Below, piece after piece: positions 44,945-54,020 of a stretch of 64,000 bases of DNA. Source of the DNA: Vibrio maritimus. GTDB lineage: Bacteria > Pseudomonadota > Gammaproteobacteria > Enterobacterales > Vibrionaceae. Made by a program: the position numbers and the translations under genes. The stretch's first letter is position 1. Every line of letters starts with the position of its first letter. The stretch lies in assembly GCF_021441885.1 (NCBI RefSeq), contig NZ_CP090438.1, positions 1,984,001 through 2,048,000 of the forward strand, in the 5' to 3' direction. Under the pieces are notes generated by a model, which was given only the letters and a program-made list of their open reading frames with translations, had not been told where the DNA came from and made no database searches.

Positions 44945-45019
44945 TTATCTCGAAGGAAAGAAGAAAGCGATTTTGTAGTCTAGTGTGAACCAGCTACTGA
45001 TTGAGTTGAACTTATTCAT
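44945..45019 (-). CDS. tnaC: TnaC leader peptide
   Basis: A 24-residue open frame (ending ...FFLPSR) upstream of tnaA. Trp10, Asp14, Lys16, Ile17 and Pro22 keep the exact spacing of Trp12, Asp16, Lys18, Ile19 and Pro24 in E. coli TnaC, the residues that stall the ribosome when free tryptophan is high. RBS AGGT lies eight bases upstream. Here two codons follow the Pro before the UAA, unlike E. coli where Pro is last. A C/U-rich, G-poor stretch after the stop could be the Rho loading site for the attenuation switch. Too short for ordinary gene finders. Confidence 0.88.
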   Translation of the reverse strand: MNKFNSISSWFTLDYKIAFFFPSR

Positions 45020-45319
45020 AGTTTTACCTACTTACAATATTCGAAGCTTTGATATTAAGCTTTTCGAAGTAACTGTGTGTATTATCTATAACTTACCGTA
45101 CAAGTCATTACTATAGGATATAATTTGAGAAGTCGCTAACAAAAAAGTTGATTATCTCGAATGGACTTAATATAAACCAATAAATACTTTGAAGCAGATC
45201 AATATAGCGTACTAGTTAATAAGCGCAGCGATAACACCTAACACTTTAATTATTAAATGGAGCTCAGATTTTGACTCCTGCAATCTATTGCAGGAATGTC
45301 TGAACTAAAAATGACACTA
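45020..45319. promoter_or_regulatory. tna promoter region and 3' end of the esterase gene
   Basis: 300 AT-rich bases. TTTGA-AGCAGA-TCAAT at 45188-45203 is a weak CRP-like dyad (catabolite control is known for E. coli tna). At ~45264-45306 an interrupted inverted repeat (TCAGA..TCCTGCAA / TTGCAGGA..TCTGA) follows the esterase stop and may end that transcript, though it has no U-run. Confidence 0.45.
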
Positions 45320-46537
45320 CTATTTTACTACCCCATCATTTTGCATAAATTTAATCACTCTCGACATCATAGCGTCGAAGTAAGGGTTCCAACTCAGACG
45401 CGCACTTACCTTGTCCTGTTCAAATAACCCCCACGCAGTGTAGGTGAGTGTTGGCATTCCAACGCAATCAACGGTGTAAACCTCCCCTTCTACCTCTCCA
45501 CCACACTGCCGCATTAGGCCTCGCTCACCATAGAGAGGATTATCGGCTCTGTAGAGAACTGAAATGTGTGAGCCACTTTCTATGTTCTGTTCTGGCAGTT
45601 TCATTGAGCTTTGAATCACACGTGCATCTGGGTAGGACTTTTCCCCATACCACACCAATCGGCTATTGGGGTGCACGAACTCCGTCCGAAACAGTGAATA
45701 AACAGACTCGGTGTCGATGAGCTCGTCGTTTTCGGACACCATTAGCAGTGCGGGTATGGTCAGTTGATTAGACTCCAGTGTCTCTTTTACTTCTTTTGTA
45801 GTTTGGTAGTAAAGCGACGCACCATGCATCGCCAGAGAGTCGTATCGAGTGTAGTTTTGCTCTTTTGCAATATTGACCCAGTCTACAAACATGCTGGCGG
45901 CACCAGCAAATCTGACAATAAAATCATCCGGACTATAGGCAGGAGAAAACAACACAAGACCTTCAATAGCATCTGGGTTGTTTGCCGCATAGGTGGTCAC
46001 TAAGTTAGTGCCGGTAGAGAATCCACCTAACCAAACTGTGTCGACGTCGTTTTGAAGTATGGCGATCTGATTCGCAACCGACTTTCGCCAATCTTCCAGC
46101 GTTGGTGACATGAGATCAGCGGGTCTAGAACCATGCCCAGGAAGCAGCATCACGTGTACTAGATAACCTTCTTCAGCCAATACTGGTGCAATATCAATGA
46201 AAGAGTAAGGAGAGTCCCCTAACCCATGTACCAGCAAGATACCTTTACCATTGGGGCTTTCAGGCTTGAGGCGATAAGGGCTCACCGCCGCCATTTCTGC
46301 GTCATATCCAGCGCCATGAAAGACACGAGTTTTATCGAGCCATTGAAAAGTATCATCGACATAGGCGTCGAATGTAGATTGTGAGTAAGGGGCAATCGAG
46401 CCAGAAACGGTGTACATTTCTGGCTCTTGCTTGATGATGGGATTGGTACAGCCGGCGAGTGCTAAAACTAAAGTTCCTAAAAGGACTTTACTCCAACTCG
46501 TTGCTTCTAAGCTTTTATTCAGGTTAGCCACCAGCAC
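45320..46537 (-). CDS. Alpha/beta-hydrolase lipoprotein (esterase/lipase-like)
   Basis: A ~405-residue lipoprotein (lipobox LALAGC, Cys30) with an alpha/beta-hydrolase fold. The oxyanion segment is LLVHGLGDSPYSF; the nucleophile elbow GFSTG; a candidate Asp lies in SENDELID and His in ESGSHISVL. It resembles monoacylglycerol lipase or carboxylesterase enzymes; substrate unknown. The reported start is a GTG that overlaps the upstream DUF333 gene by 14 bases, suggesting coupling; the exact start is uncertain. Confidence 0.83.
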   Translation of the reverse strand: MLVANLNKSLEATSWSKVLLGTLVLALAGCTNPIIKQEPEMYTVSGSIAPYSQSTFDAYVDDTFQWLDKTRVFHGAGYDAEMAAVSPYRLKPESPNGKGILLVHGLGDSPYSFIDIAPVLAEEGYLVHVMLLPGHGSRPADLMSPTLEDWRKSVANQIAILQNDVDTVWLGGFSTGTNLVTTYAANNPDAIEGLVLFSPAYSPDDFIVRFAGAASMFVDWVNIAKEQNYTRYDSLAMHGASLYYQTTKEVKETLESNQLTIPALLMVSENDELIDTESVYSLFRTEFVHPNSRLVWYGEKSYPDARVIQSSMKLPEQNIESGSHISVLYRADNPLYGERGLMRQCGGEVEGEVYTVDCVGMPTLTYTAWGLFEQDKVSARLSWNPYFDAMMSRVIKFMQNDGVVK

Positions 46538-46895
46538 CGGTCATTTGATGATCTCGGAAATACTCTTCAGCATCCATCACTTTGCCGTCTGGTAACGCAC
46601 ACTCTTTGGTGTCCGGCATATAGCCGCCACCCATTGCCTCACAAAAACGAGCTGAGCTATCGGGGCCTTCTTTATGATGCTCACGAAAGTACTCCCAAGC
46701 ATCCACTTCTTCGCCCGAAGAGAGTTTACACATCCCTGTATCTAGGTTGTACATACCATGCTTTTCACAGTAGACCGCCGCAGGGTTTGCCATACCAACA
46801 GGCTCTGATTTTGGTTCAGATTTTGCGCAGCCAATCAGCATTGCAGGTCCTATTGCTAGCACACCGATACAACGAATTAGTGTACGACTTTTCAT
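46524..46895 (-). CDS. DUF333 lipoprotein with two repeats
   Basis: A 123-residue lipoprotein (lipobox MLIGC) holding two DUF333 units. Unit one runs NPAAVYCEKHGMYNLDTG to EEVDAWEYFREHH; unit two ARFCEAMGGGYMPDTK to KVMDAEEYFRDHQ, each with a Cys pair. DUF333 proteins are sometimes labelled putative hemolysins, but the function is not known. The ATG at 46895 has AAGGAGA seven bases upstream and leads into the signal peptide. Operon with the esterase gene. Confidence 0.85.
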   Translation of the reverse strand: MKSRTLIRCIGVLAIGPAMLIGCAKSEPKSEPVGMANPAAVYCEKHGMYNLDTGMCKLSSGEEVDAWEYFREHHKEGPDSSARFCEAMGGGYMPDTKECALPDGKVMDAEEYFRDHQMTGAGG

Positions 46896-47129
46896 AGTTG
46901 TTCTCCTTGTTCGCCCTACATTCATAAACTTAGAAGAACTTAGGCAAACTTCAACCACGTTTATGATTGCGCCTCCACTAATAGCTTAAAAGCTGTTCAA
47001 GTTCGAATTCCGAATCGAAGCAGGTAACACATGTTCGATTGTGAGAGGGTAACGCGGAGTATGTTACTTGTATCTTTGGGCGGATACTTGAAAATTCATG
47101 AGTAAATTATTAGTAAAAAGGTCGCAGAT

Positions 47130-48335
47130 ATGAACGGTGTTCGTTTATGGCATTTCGCTCAAGCTTCACTTGGTATCGTACAATGGGTTGGAATCGCCAT
47201 CCTTATCAACCCAATCATAATTGAAAGAACCGCAAGTGGCGCACTGCTTGGGCAAGTGATGGCGCTCATTGGAGGCGCAGGTTTGCTCGCCCCTCTTATT
47301 GGCGGTATCGCGGACAAGTATTCTTGTCACCGAATGATGCAGCGCATGGCTCTTTTTACTCACTATATCGCCCTGCTTATTCTCTATTTTGCTGAAACCT
47401 CAACCACTATTTACTGGATCGTTGGCACCCTAATCGGTGTTGGCAGTGTTGCTCTACTGGTACTCAATCCAACCTTCGTCATTGCATCAAGCAAAAATCA
47501 GCAAGAGGAAGGACGCGGACTCGCCAATCTTTATCAATGCCAATTTTTCGGGATTGTTGTGACGGGGCTATTGGTCGCTCTAGCTGACTATCTGTCTGTC
47601 AGCACTGATAACCAACTGCTGATCCTTATGGGTCTCGTGCTAGTTGTATTAACCATGGTGACAATTACCCCTCCACCTAAAGTAGAGGTTGCTTCAGGTT
47701 CAGAGCACGCGAGCAGCGAGCTGGAGCAAAAGTCAACATCAGCAAAGAAAGCCCTACCGTGGTTTTTGTTTCTGCTTGCGGTTTTCTTCTCTATGTTCCT
47801 GTCATCCAACCTCATGGAGCTCGGTCCCCTTCTTATCAAAGAAGTGTATAAAGTTGAAATTGGTAACTCGGCACTAGGCATGGCTGTCTCAGCCGTTATC
47901 AGCATATTCATGCTTGAATCCGCTGGTCGCTGGATGCAGAAAAGTGGTCCATTCAAGGTCTGGTACGCAGCACAGGCTGCCTACCTTGTTGTAGGTTCTC
48001 TATTCTGGGTGACATCAGGCCACGATGTTGGCGCGGTATTACCCATCGCTCTGCTGGTTGTTTTGATGCAGGCGATGTCTTGGAATGACATGATCATTCC
48101 AGCGATTGCTGGACGTTTAAGCCCGAACTCACCAGCGCTTACTCAAGGCCTATTGATGCTTTGTATGGCGGGTGGTTTCGGTGTAGGCGCTATGTTGGCT
48201 GGACTATCCATCGACAAATTTGGCTATGCGTCGGTATTTACCTTATCGCTTGTTGGTATCTTGATTGCACTCACTTGTGTTGCTGGTTTGGTTATGGTGT
48301 CTAGACCAAAAACAACCAGCGTTGCTTCTGCCTAA
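47130..48335 (+). CDS. Major facilitator superfamily transporter
   Basis: A 401-residue MFS protein with about twelve helices, a central polar loop (~residues 185-210) and the loop 2-3 motif GGIADKYSCHRMM. No substrate-defining feature recognised. Single-gene unit with its own upstream region; a long imperfect hairpin at 48348-48396 follows it. Confidence 0.88.
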   Translation: MNGVRLWHFAQASLGIVQWVGIAILINPIIIERTASGALLGQVMALIGGAGLLAPLIGGIADKYSCHRMMQRMALFTHYIALLILYFAETSTTIYWIVGTLIGVGSVALLVLNPTFVIASSKNQQEEGRGLANLYQCQFFGIVVTGLLVALADYLSVSTDNQLLILMGLVLVVLTMVTITPPPKVEVASGSEHASSELEQKSTSAKKALPWFLFLLAVFFSMFLSSNLMELGPLLIKEVYKVEIGNSALGMAVSAVISIFMLESAGRWMQKSGPFKVWYAAQAAYLVVGSLFWVTSGHDVGAVLPIALLVVLMQAMSWNDMIIPAIAGRLSPNSPALTQGLLMLCMAGGFGVGAMLAGLSIDKFGYASVFTLSLVGILIALTCVAGLVMVSRPKTTSVASA

Positions 48336-48347
48336 CATTACGAGACT

Positions 48348-48396
48348 AGACGATGGAGCATCACCGCGGCTATATAAGACCGCTGCTTTATCGTCT
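48348..48396. repeat. Long imperfect hairpin after the MFS gene
   Basis: AGACGAT / ATCGTCT closes a ~49-base element that contains inner AGC/GCT and CGG/CCG pairings. No T-run. Could be a weak terminator or structured RNA. Confidence 0.35.
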
Positions 48397-48559
48397 TGCA
48401 TTCGCGAAGAAAAAAGCAGCATTTGTAGCCGTATATGATACCTCTCTCCAATCAATCTATTAAATTTCCGTCAGTTATGTCATTTTTCTTACTGGATGGA
48501 CCATTCAACTCATTTCCTAATATATAATCCCGAACAATTGAGTTAAATCTAAGAGTATT

Positions 48560-49285
48560 ATGTTTTTAGCGCCATACGTATCAAGTAACAACGAACAGTT
48601 TGAATTCACTCGCCAACAAGCAAGCCATTTTGCAAAAAAAGTCGCGGGCGACTTCAACCCAATCCATGATGAAGACAACAAGCGCTTCTGTGTGCCTGGC
48701 GATCTGCTTTTCGCAGTGCTGCTTCAAAAAGAAGGCATCAGCCAAAAAATGCGTTTTGACTTCTCTGGCATGGTTGGTGACGGTGTTGCGCTTAATGTTG
48801 TTGAGAAAGGCGAGCATGAGAGTGCGGTTGTCGATGCGTCTGGCAAAGAATACCTTCAAATGACTCACACAGGTGAAGTAAGCCAAAACCAAGAGTTTAT
48901 TGAGCATGTCGTAACGAACTACGTTCAGTTTTCTGGCATGAACTTCCCTCACATCATGGTTCCTCTTATGCAGGAGCAACAAATGATGATCAACTGCCAA
49001 CGTCCTCTAGTGATATACGAGAGCATGGAAGTAGAATTCGATCGTCTCGACCTATCCCACCCTGAAGTTGAGTTTACAGGCGCAACATTTGACGTTGATG
49101 GTAAACGTGGCGTCGTTACTCTTAACTTCGCATTCAAAGAAGACGGTGCGGTTGTTGGTAAAGGCATTAAGCGTATGGTAGCGAGTGGTTTAAAGCCTTA
49201 TGACAATGACGCGGTAGACGATCTTGTCGCGCGCTTCAATGAGCGTAAAACTCAGTTTCTAGAGCTACTCAATAACGCAGCATAA
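48560..49285 (+). CDS. DUF3581 family protein
   Basis: A 241-residue cytoplasmic protein of the DUF3581 family, common in vibrios and relatives. The DFNPIHDEDNKRFCVPGDLL segment has the look of a MaoC-type hot-dog hydratase site (D-x-N-P-x-H). A CoA- or acyl-related role is possible but unproven. Single gene, ends at a good terminator. Confidence 0.85.
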   Translation: MFLAPYVSSNNEQFEFTRQQASHFAKKVAGDFNPIHDEDNKRFCVPGDLLFAVLLQKEGISQKMRFDFSGMVGDGVALNVVEKGEHESAVVDASGKEYLQMTHTGEVSQNQEFIEHVVTNYVQFSGMNFPHIMVPLMQEQQMMINCQRPLVIYESMEVEFDRLDLSHPEVEFTGATFDVDGKRGVVTLNFAFKEDGAVVGKGIKRMVASGLKPYDNDAVDDLVARFNERKTQFLELLNNAA

Positions 49286-49289
49286 TTTA

Positions 49290-49317
49290 AAAAGCCCTGT
49301 CATCTGACGGGGCTTTT
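49290..49317 (+). terminator. Rho-independent terminator after the DUF3581 gene
   Basis: A 12-bp stem AAAAGCCCTGTC / GACGGGGCTTTT (one G-U wobble) with an ATCT loop. Works for both strands; the convergent gene ends at 49332. Confidence 0.85.
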
Positions 49318-49331
49318 ACTTTGAATATCAA

Positions 49332-49796
49332 TTAAATCCAGCGTCGCACCTTAACCTTATAGGTACGGTAGTCTTCTCCAAACATAGCTTCTAGCGCTCG
49401 CTCCTCAGGGCGTATCTGAAAACGATTCATATACGGCACAAACAGGCAAGCCAATGCGATTGCCAGTCCATCCTCAAGCCAAAATCCCCAACTAAGCAAT
49501 AACGCAAACAGCGCCACGTACATTGGATTGCGAGTTTTAGAGAAGATCCCGCTATCGACGATACAACTCGCTTTATCTGGCTTGGTAGGATCGACGGTTG
49601 TCTTGGATCGTTTAAATTCTAGAACTCCCGAAATACCCACATAACCGCTGAGAGAGAATAACCCCAACACCCAAATGCTTTTTAGTGGGATATGCATATA
49701 GAGCCAACCATTGTCGAACTTAGCAAGTAGGTACATGGCAGCAGCTAAAATAAGAAAAACCAAGACAGGTGGAACCTTTAGCTCTAGCGCTTTCAC
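49332..49796 (-). CDS. Isoprenylcysteine carboxyl methyltransferase-like membrane protein
   Basis: A 154-residue polytopic protein of the PEMT/ICMT type, with four or so membrane helices. Conserved C-terminal features: RNPMYVALFALLLSWG and the RPEERALEAMFGEDYRTYKV segment, which binds S-adenosylmethionine in the family. The substrate is unknown; an isoprenyl-cysteine substrate is not expected in bacteria. The GTG at 49796 with AAGGAG upstream is the start; the TTG at 49820 lies in the terminator region of the next gene. Confidence 0.82.
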   Translation of the reverse strand: MKALELKVPPVLVFLILAAAMYLLAKFDNGWLYMHIPLKSIWVLGLFSLSGYVGISGVLEFKRSKTTVDPTKPDKASCIVDSGIFSKTRNPMYVALFALLLSWGFWLEDGLAIALACLFVPYMNRFQIRPEERALEAMFGEDYRTYKVKVRRWI

Positions 49797-49818
49797 TATT
49801 AACTCCTTTATCAAAATC

Positions 49819-49843
49819 AAAAAAAGCGCCCGGTGGGCGCTCT
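49819..49843 (-). terminator. Terminator downstream of the YdiJ-like gene
   Basis: On the minus strand, GCGCCC-ACC-GGGCGC is followed by seven T residues. It separates the large oxidoreductase gene from the methyltransferase-like gene, which needs its own promoter. Confidence 0.8.
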
Positions 49844-49849
49844 TTGATG

Positions 49850-52800
49850 TTACTGACTCAGTAATTGCAGTACCGCTTGCAACGGGTGCTTGGTAGCGGT
49901 TTGTTCAAATCGTTTTACCTGGCTTCGGCATGAATAACCTGTCACCAAGCAGCGCTCTTTTGGCAGTTGGTCTAATTTCGGTGCCCAGCTCAAGCCGTAG
50001 ATATCTTTTGACATCTGTAACTTATCCGACTCGTGACCAAAGGTGCCCGCCATGCCACAGCAGCCAACGGGTACTGTCGTCAAACGGCCGCCAAAGTGAC
50101 TAAATATGGCGCCCCACTCTTTCTCTGCGTTTGGCATCTTGGTTTTCTCTGTACAGTGCGCAAACAGATACCATTCTTCTACATCAGCTATGGCTTTTGG
50201 CTCTGATTCGGCGAGAAGTGGAATCATCCACTCGTGTACGGTTAGTACATCGAAATCGCCACGTTCTGAGCCGAGGATTTCGTCATATTCGTCGCGATAA
50301 CAAAGAACCAACGCAGGATCGACGCCGACAAGAGGCATGCCCAAAGCCGCAACTTGCTCTAAGAACTCTGCTGTGCTCTTCGCTGATTTGGCAAACTTCG
50401 CCAAGAAACCTTTGATGTGTGTTGCCTTACCGTTCGGCTTAAACGGCAACATCACAGGCTTTTTGCCAAGCTTGAGAATCAATTTAGCGAAATCTTCCAC
50501 CACCTGCGCATCATAAAAGCTGGTAAACGGATCTTGTACAATACACACGTAGTCTTGACGTTGCCCTTGCGGAATGGCTTGTAGCTGTTCCAAGTTAAAC
50601 TCAGAAATTGGCTGCTGCTTAATACGAGATTTCAGTGTTGGTACCGATAATAACGGCGCATCCACATAACCGACCGTTTTTGCTGTTAAGCTTTGTACAA
50701 GATTTTGCTTGAGAGCAAAGTTGACCACTTTTGGCACCTTTGCCATATACGGCAACATAGTCTCTATATTGGCAACCAAATAGTCTTTCGCCGGGCGCTG
50801 ATAGCGCGTGTAATACAAGTTGAGGAACCGCGCTCTAAAGCTTGGTACATCGACTTTTATAGGACATTGGCTCGCACACGCTTTACACGCTAGGCAGCCA
50901 TTCATCGCTTCGTAGACCTCGTGTGAGAAGTCATACTCATGACGCTTATTGAAGGTATTACGCCACTTTTCTATCAGGCCTTTAGCACTAGAGTTTTGCT
51001 TGGTCTCATTTTCTAAATCCAGAACATCAAAGCCTTGCTCAGATAACTGTCTCAACCATTCACGAACTAGGCCTGCACGTCCTTTCGGTGAGTGTCGGCG
51101 ATCAGCGGTCACTTTCATCGACGGGCACATAGGCGACGCGGTGTCATAGTTAAAGCACAGACCGTTGCCATTGCATTCCATCGCCTGCGAAAAGCTGTCA
51201 CGAATTTGAACCGGGATTTGACGGTCATAAGTGCCGCGCTTAACATCCGACACCTTCACGAGCTCATCTTCACTCTCAAGCGGTGTACAAATCTTACCGG
51301 GGTTCATCTTATTGAGAGGGTCACATGCGGACTTGATACGACGAAGCTCACCAAACAACTCTTCACCGAAAAACTCTGGTCCATATTCAGAGCGAAAACC
51401 TTTACCGTGTTCGCCCCACATTAAGCCGCCATACTTAGCGACTAATGCCACCACCTCGTCTGAGATTTGGTGCATCAAAGATTCTTGTTCAGGGTCGCAC
51501 ATGTCCAGTGCCGGACGCACATGCAGTACACCTGCATCCACGTGCCCAAACATGCCGTAATTGAGTTTGTGACCATCAAGCAATGTGCGGAACTCAGCGA
51601 TAAAATCAGCAAGGTTTTCTGGTGGAACACAGGTATCTTCTGCAAAGGCAATTGGCTTCGCACTACCTTTCACTGCGCCTAGCAAGCCTACCGCTTTCTT
51701 GCGCATGTTGTAGATACGACCGATACTGCCAACATCATTGGTCACCTGATAGCCGATGATTCCGTCTTGTTCTGTTTTAAGCTTTTCATCAAGACTGTCA
51801 GTCAAAGCTTTAACCGCTTGCGCGACTTCTTCTTCATCTTGTCCAGCGTATTCCACCATGTTAAGACCAAGCATCTCTTTGCCTGGGACATCACTGATCA
51901 GGTCACTAACGGTATGCCAAACGATGTCTTGCTTCGCAAAATTTAACACGCGCGAGTCAACCGTTTCCACAGATAGCGCGTTCGCCTCGACCATAAACGG
52001 GGCATTACGCAGCGCAGAGTCGAAGCTGTTGTATTTCACATTGATAAGCGTTCGAGCTTTTGGAATTGGAGTAAGGTTGAGTTTAGCCTCAGTAATGAAT
52101 GCTAAAGAGCCCTCAGCGCCACACAGAATGCGCGTGAAGTCGAACGAATCGTCGTCCGCTTGGTAGGCATTTTTTAGATCGTAGCCGGTTAGAAAGCGGT
52201 TTAATGGTGGAAACTTTTCGTTAATAAGTGCTTGTTGCGAAGTACAGACCTGTTTTGCAATTTCAACCGCCTGCTTGGCAAACGTGCCTTCATTCAACAC
52301 ATCAACAGATTCACTACTTTCAAGCAGTGAGCCATCGGCAAAAACCGCTTGAAGGGACAAAACGTGATCTGAGGTTTTACCGTATTTAAGCGAGCCTTGT
52401 CCGGATGCATCGGTATTGACCATGCCACCTAACGTTGCGCGATTACTGGTTGATAGATCTGGCGAAAAGAAATAACCAAACGGGCGCACGGCATCGTTTA
52501 GGGCATCTTTAACGATACCAGTTTGCACTCTCACCCAACCTTCATCTTCGTTGATTTCAAGCACTTTGTTCATATGGCGTGACAAGTCAACGACCACACC
52601 AGATGTCAGCGATTGGCCGTTAGTACCTGTACCACCTCCACGAGGGGAAAATGTGACGTTGCTAAACTTATCTTGGTTCGCAAGCTGACCAATCAACTGA
52701 ACATCGTGCGTTGTTTTCGGATGGACAACGGCTTGTGGCAGCTTTTGGTAGACACTGTTATCAGTCGCGACCGCTAATCGGCTTGAATATTGAGTTTCGA

Positions 52801-52891
52801 TATCACCGGTAAAGCCATTGGCTTCAAGTTGCTGTAAAAAGACCAGCACAGTGGGGTGTATATCAGATTGTGAGTGTAATCTTGGTAACAT
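49850..52891 (-). CDS. ydiJ: YdiJ-like FAD/Fe-S oxidoreductase (D-2-hydroxyacid dehydrogenase type)
   Basis: A 1013-residue protein fusing an FAD-binding dehydrogenase (VTFSPRGGGTGTNGQSL, FAD_binding_4 type; FAD-linked oxidase C region to ~residue 520) with a ferredoxin-like part (CLACKACASQCPIKVD and an earlier C-rich segment) and a C-terminal CCG-type domain (VPVGCCGMAGTFGHE). Homologues oxidise D-2-hydroxyglutarate or D-lactate-like acids; which here is not clear. The ATG at 52891 is chosen because it has AGGA upstream and matches the usual N-terminus (MLPRL...), giving the family length. Confidence 0.88.
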   Translation of the reverse strand: MLPRLHSQSDIHPTVLVFLQQLEANGFTGDIETQYSSRLAVATDNSVYQKLPQAVVHPKTTHDVQLIGQLANQDKFSNVTFSPRGGGTGTNGQSLTSGVVVDLSRHMNKVLEINEDEGWVRVQTGIVKDALNDAVRPFGYFFSPDLSTSNRATLGGMVNTDASGQGSLKYGKTSDHVLSLQAVFADGSLLESSESVDVLNEGTFAKQAVEIAKQVCTSQQALINEKFPPLNRFLTGYDLKNAYQADDDSFDFTRILCGAEGSLAFITEAKLNLTPIPKARTLINVKYNSFDSALRNAPFMVEANALSVETVDSRVLNFAKQDIVWHTVSDLISDVPGKEMLGLNMVEYAGQDEEEVAQAVKALTDSLDEKLKTEQDGIIGYQVTNDVGSIGRIYNMRKKAVGLLGAVKGSAKPIAFAEDTCVPPENLADFIAEFRTLLDGHKLNYGMFGHVDAGVLHVRPALDMCDPEQESLMHQISDEVVALVAKYGGLMWGEHGKGFRSEYGPEFFGEELFGELRRIKSACDPLNKMNPGKICTPLESEDELVKVSDVKRGTYDRQIPVQIRDSFSQAMECNGNGLCFNYDTASPMCPSMKVTADRRHSPKGRAGLVREWLRQLSEQGFDVLDLENETKQNSSAKGLIEKWRNTFNKRHEYDFSHEVYEAMNGCLACKACASQCPIKVDVPSFRARFLNLYYTRYQRPAKDYLVANIETMLPYMAKVPKVVNFALKQNLVQSLTAKTVGYVDAPLLSVPTLKSRIKQQPISEFNLEQLQAIPQGQRQDYVCIVQDPFTSFYDAQVVEDFAKLILKLGKKPVMLPFKPNGKATHIKGFLAKFAKSAKSTAEFLEQVAALGMPLVGVDPALVLCYRDEYDEILGSERGDFDVLTVHEWMIPLLAESEPKAIADVEEWYLFAHCTEKTKMPNAEKEWGAIFSHFGGRLTTVPVGCCGMAGTFGHESDKLQMSKDIYGLSWAPKLDQLPKERCLVTGYSCRSQVKRFEQTATKHPLQAVLQLLSQ

Positions 52892-53197
52892 TAGCTTCCT
52901 GCCCCTTAAGTCTGCCGATCCACTCGGCAAAGGAGTAAATTGTGAGAATTGCCCTGCGTCGCAGACGTCTTAGAATTGCATACCCAAGTGCTGAAAATCC
53001 CGCATCTTGAATTCACTTGATTATATACGTCGCTGAAAGCACATCGATTTTACTTATCCCGTCACTTTACAACAATTAAAAATGTGATCAAATCGGAAAC
53101 TCACAGTCATTACCTATGTTTTATGCCTTTTCAACACCAGAGCTTCGTGACACACTCCTAAGACTAAGGAAGACACCATAAGATCAAGCGGTCCGCA
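52892..53197. promoter_or_regulatory. Divergent spacer between ydiJ-like and DUF3334 genes
   Basis: 306 bases with promoters on both sides. A CRP-like half site TGTGA with a distant TCACA (around 53082-53105) is present, with too wide a gap to call. No gene seen. Confidence 0.35.
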
Positions 53198-53878
53198 ATG
53201 AAGAAAACAAAAGTAATCACTACAGAAGATATTCTATTAAAACTTTGCCAATCGGTTTCCACCGTCCTGACTTCTGCAACAGAATCCAGCGTCACCTATT
53301 CGGCCATGGTTCAGAAGATAACAAAAACGACACTTAAGCCGGACTACGGTTGCTTTGTTTTATTCGATGGCGGATTTTCGGGATTGGTGGTGATTAACTT
53401 TACGTCCAAAGCCGCCCTTGAGCTTTATACCAACTACATGCGTAACATGGGCATGCCTGAAGAAGAGCTAGCCATTCACCACAACTCTGACGAAGTAGGC
53501 GATGTACTTGGTGAATTGATGAACCAATTGGTTGGCGACTTTACGAATAAAGTGCGTAAAGAGCTGCAAACCAACATTACTCAAAACCAGCCAAAGATGC
53601 TGTCTATCAACAAGCAAGTCGTGCTCTCTGTCGACACCAACTTGGAACGCCCTCAAGCAAGACGCGTTACCTTCTCGACAGAAAACAACAATATCTTCTA
53701 TCTTGAGTTTGCGATGGATAAGACGGAATTTATTCAAATGGAAGAGTTTGAAGTTCAGCCAGACGAGTGTCCAGACGCTATTATTGAGAAAGCGCGAACG
53801 GCTCAATCTGAGAAAGCCAAACCCAAAGCGGAAGCAGTCGACGACAACCAAGATCTCCTCGATCAACTCGGGCTGTAA
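53198..53878 (+). CDS. DUF3334 family protein (CheX-like)
   Basis: A 226-residue cytoplasmic protein of the DUF3334 family. The HHNSDEVGDVLGELMNQLVG segment resembles the core helix of CheX/CheC-type phosphatases (E-x-x-N pattern), so a signalling role is possible. The function is not known. The last ~30 residues are charged and probably flexible. RBS is weak. Confidence 0.78.
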   Translation: MKKTKVITTEDILLKLCQSVSTVLTSATESSVTYSAMVQKITKTTLKPDYGCFVLFDGGFSGLVVINFTSKAALELYTNYMRNMGMPEEELAIHHNSDEVGDVLGELMNQLVGDFTNKVRKELQTNITQNQPKMLSINKQVVLSVDTNLERPQARRVTFSTENNNIFYLEFAMDKTEFIQMEEFEVQPDECPDAIIEKARTAQSEKAKPKAEAVDDNQDLLDQLGL

Positions 53879-53899
53879 AACGCACCTTCTTTGAATTTC

Positions 53900-53931
53900 T
53901 GTATGGCTGTGTGAAGTTTCATAGCCATACA
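53900..53931. repeat. Hairpin after DUF3334 gene
   Basis: TGTATGGCT / AGCCATACA with inner TGAA/TTCA pairing. No T-run, so termination is uncertain. Confidence 0.4.
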
Positions 53932-54020
53932 CACCTATTGTGACACCCTTCCACTTTTGCATAAAAGTCGCTAAAATATCCCCCCTTTTTCTTCCACGGT
54001 TGAGAAACTTCAGGTTGTCG

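Noticed and set aside
53082..53105. CRP-like site upstream of DUF3334
   Set aside because: TGTGA and TCACA halves are present but much farther apart than the six-base spacing needed.
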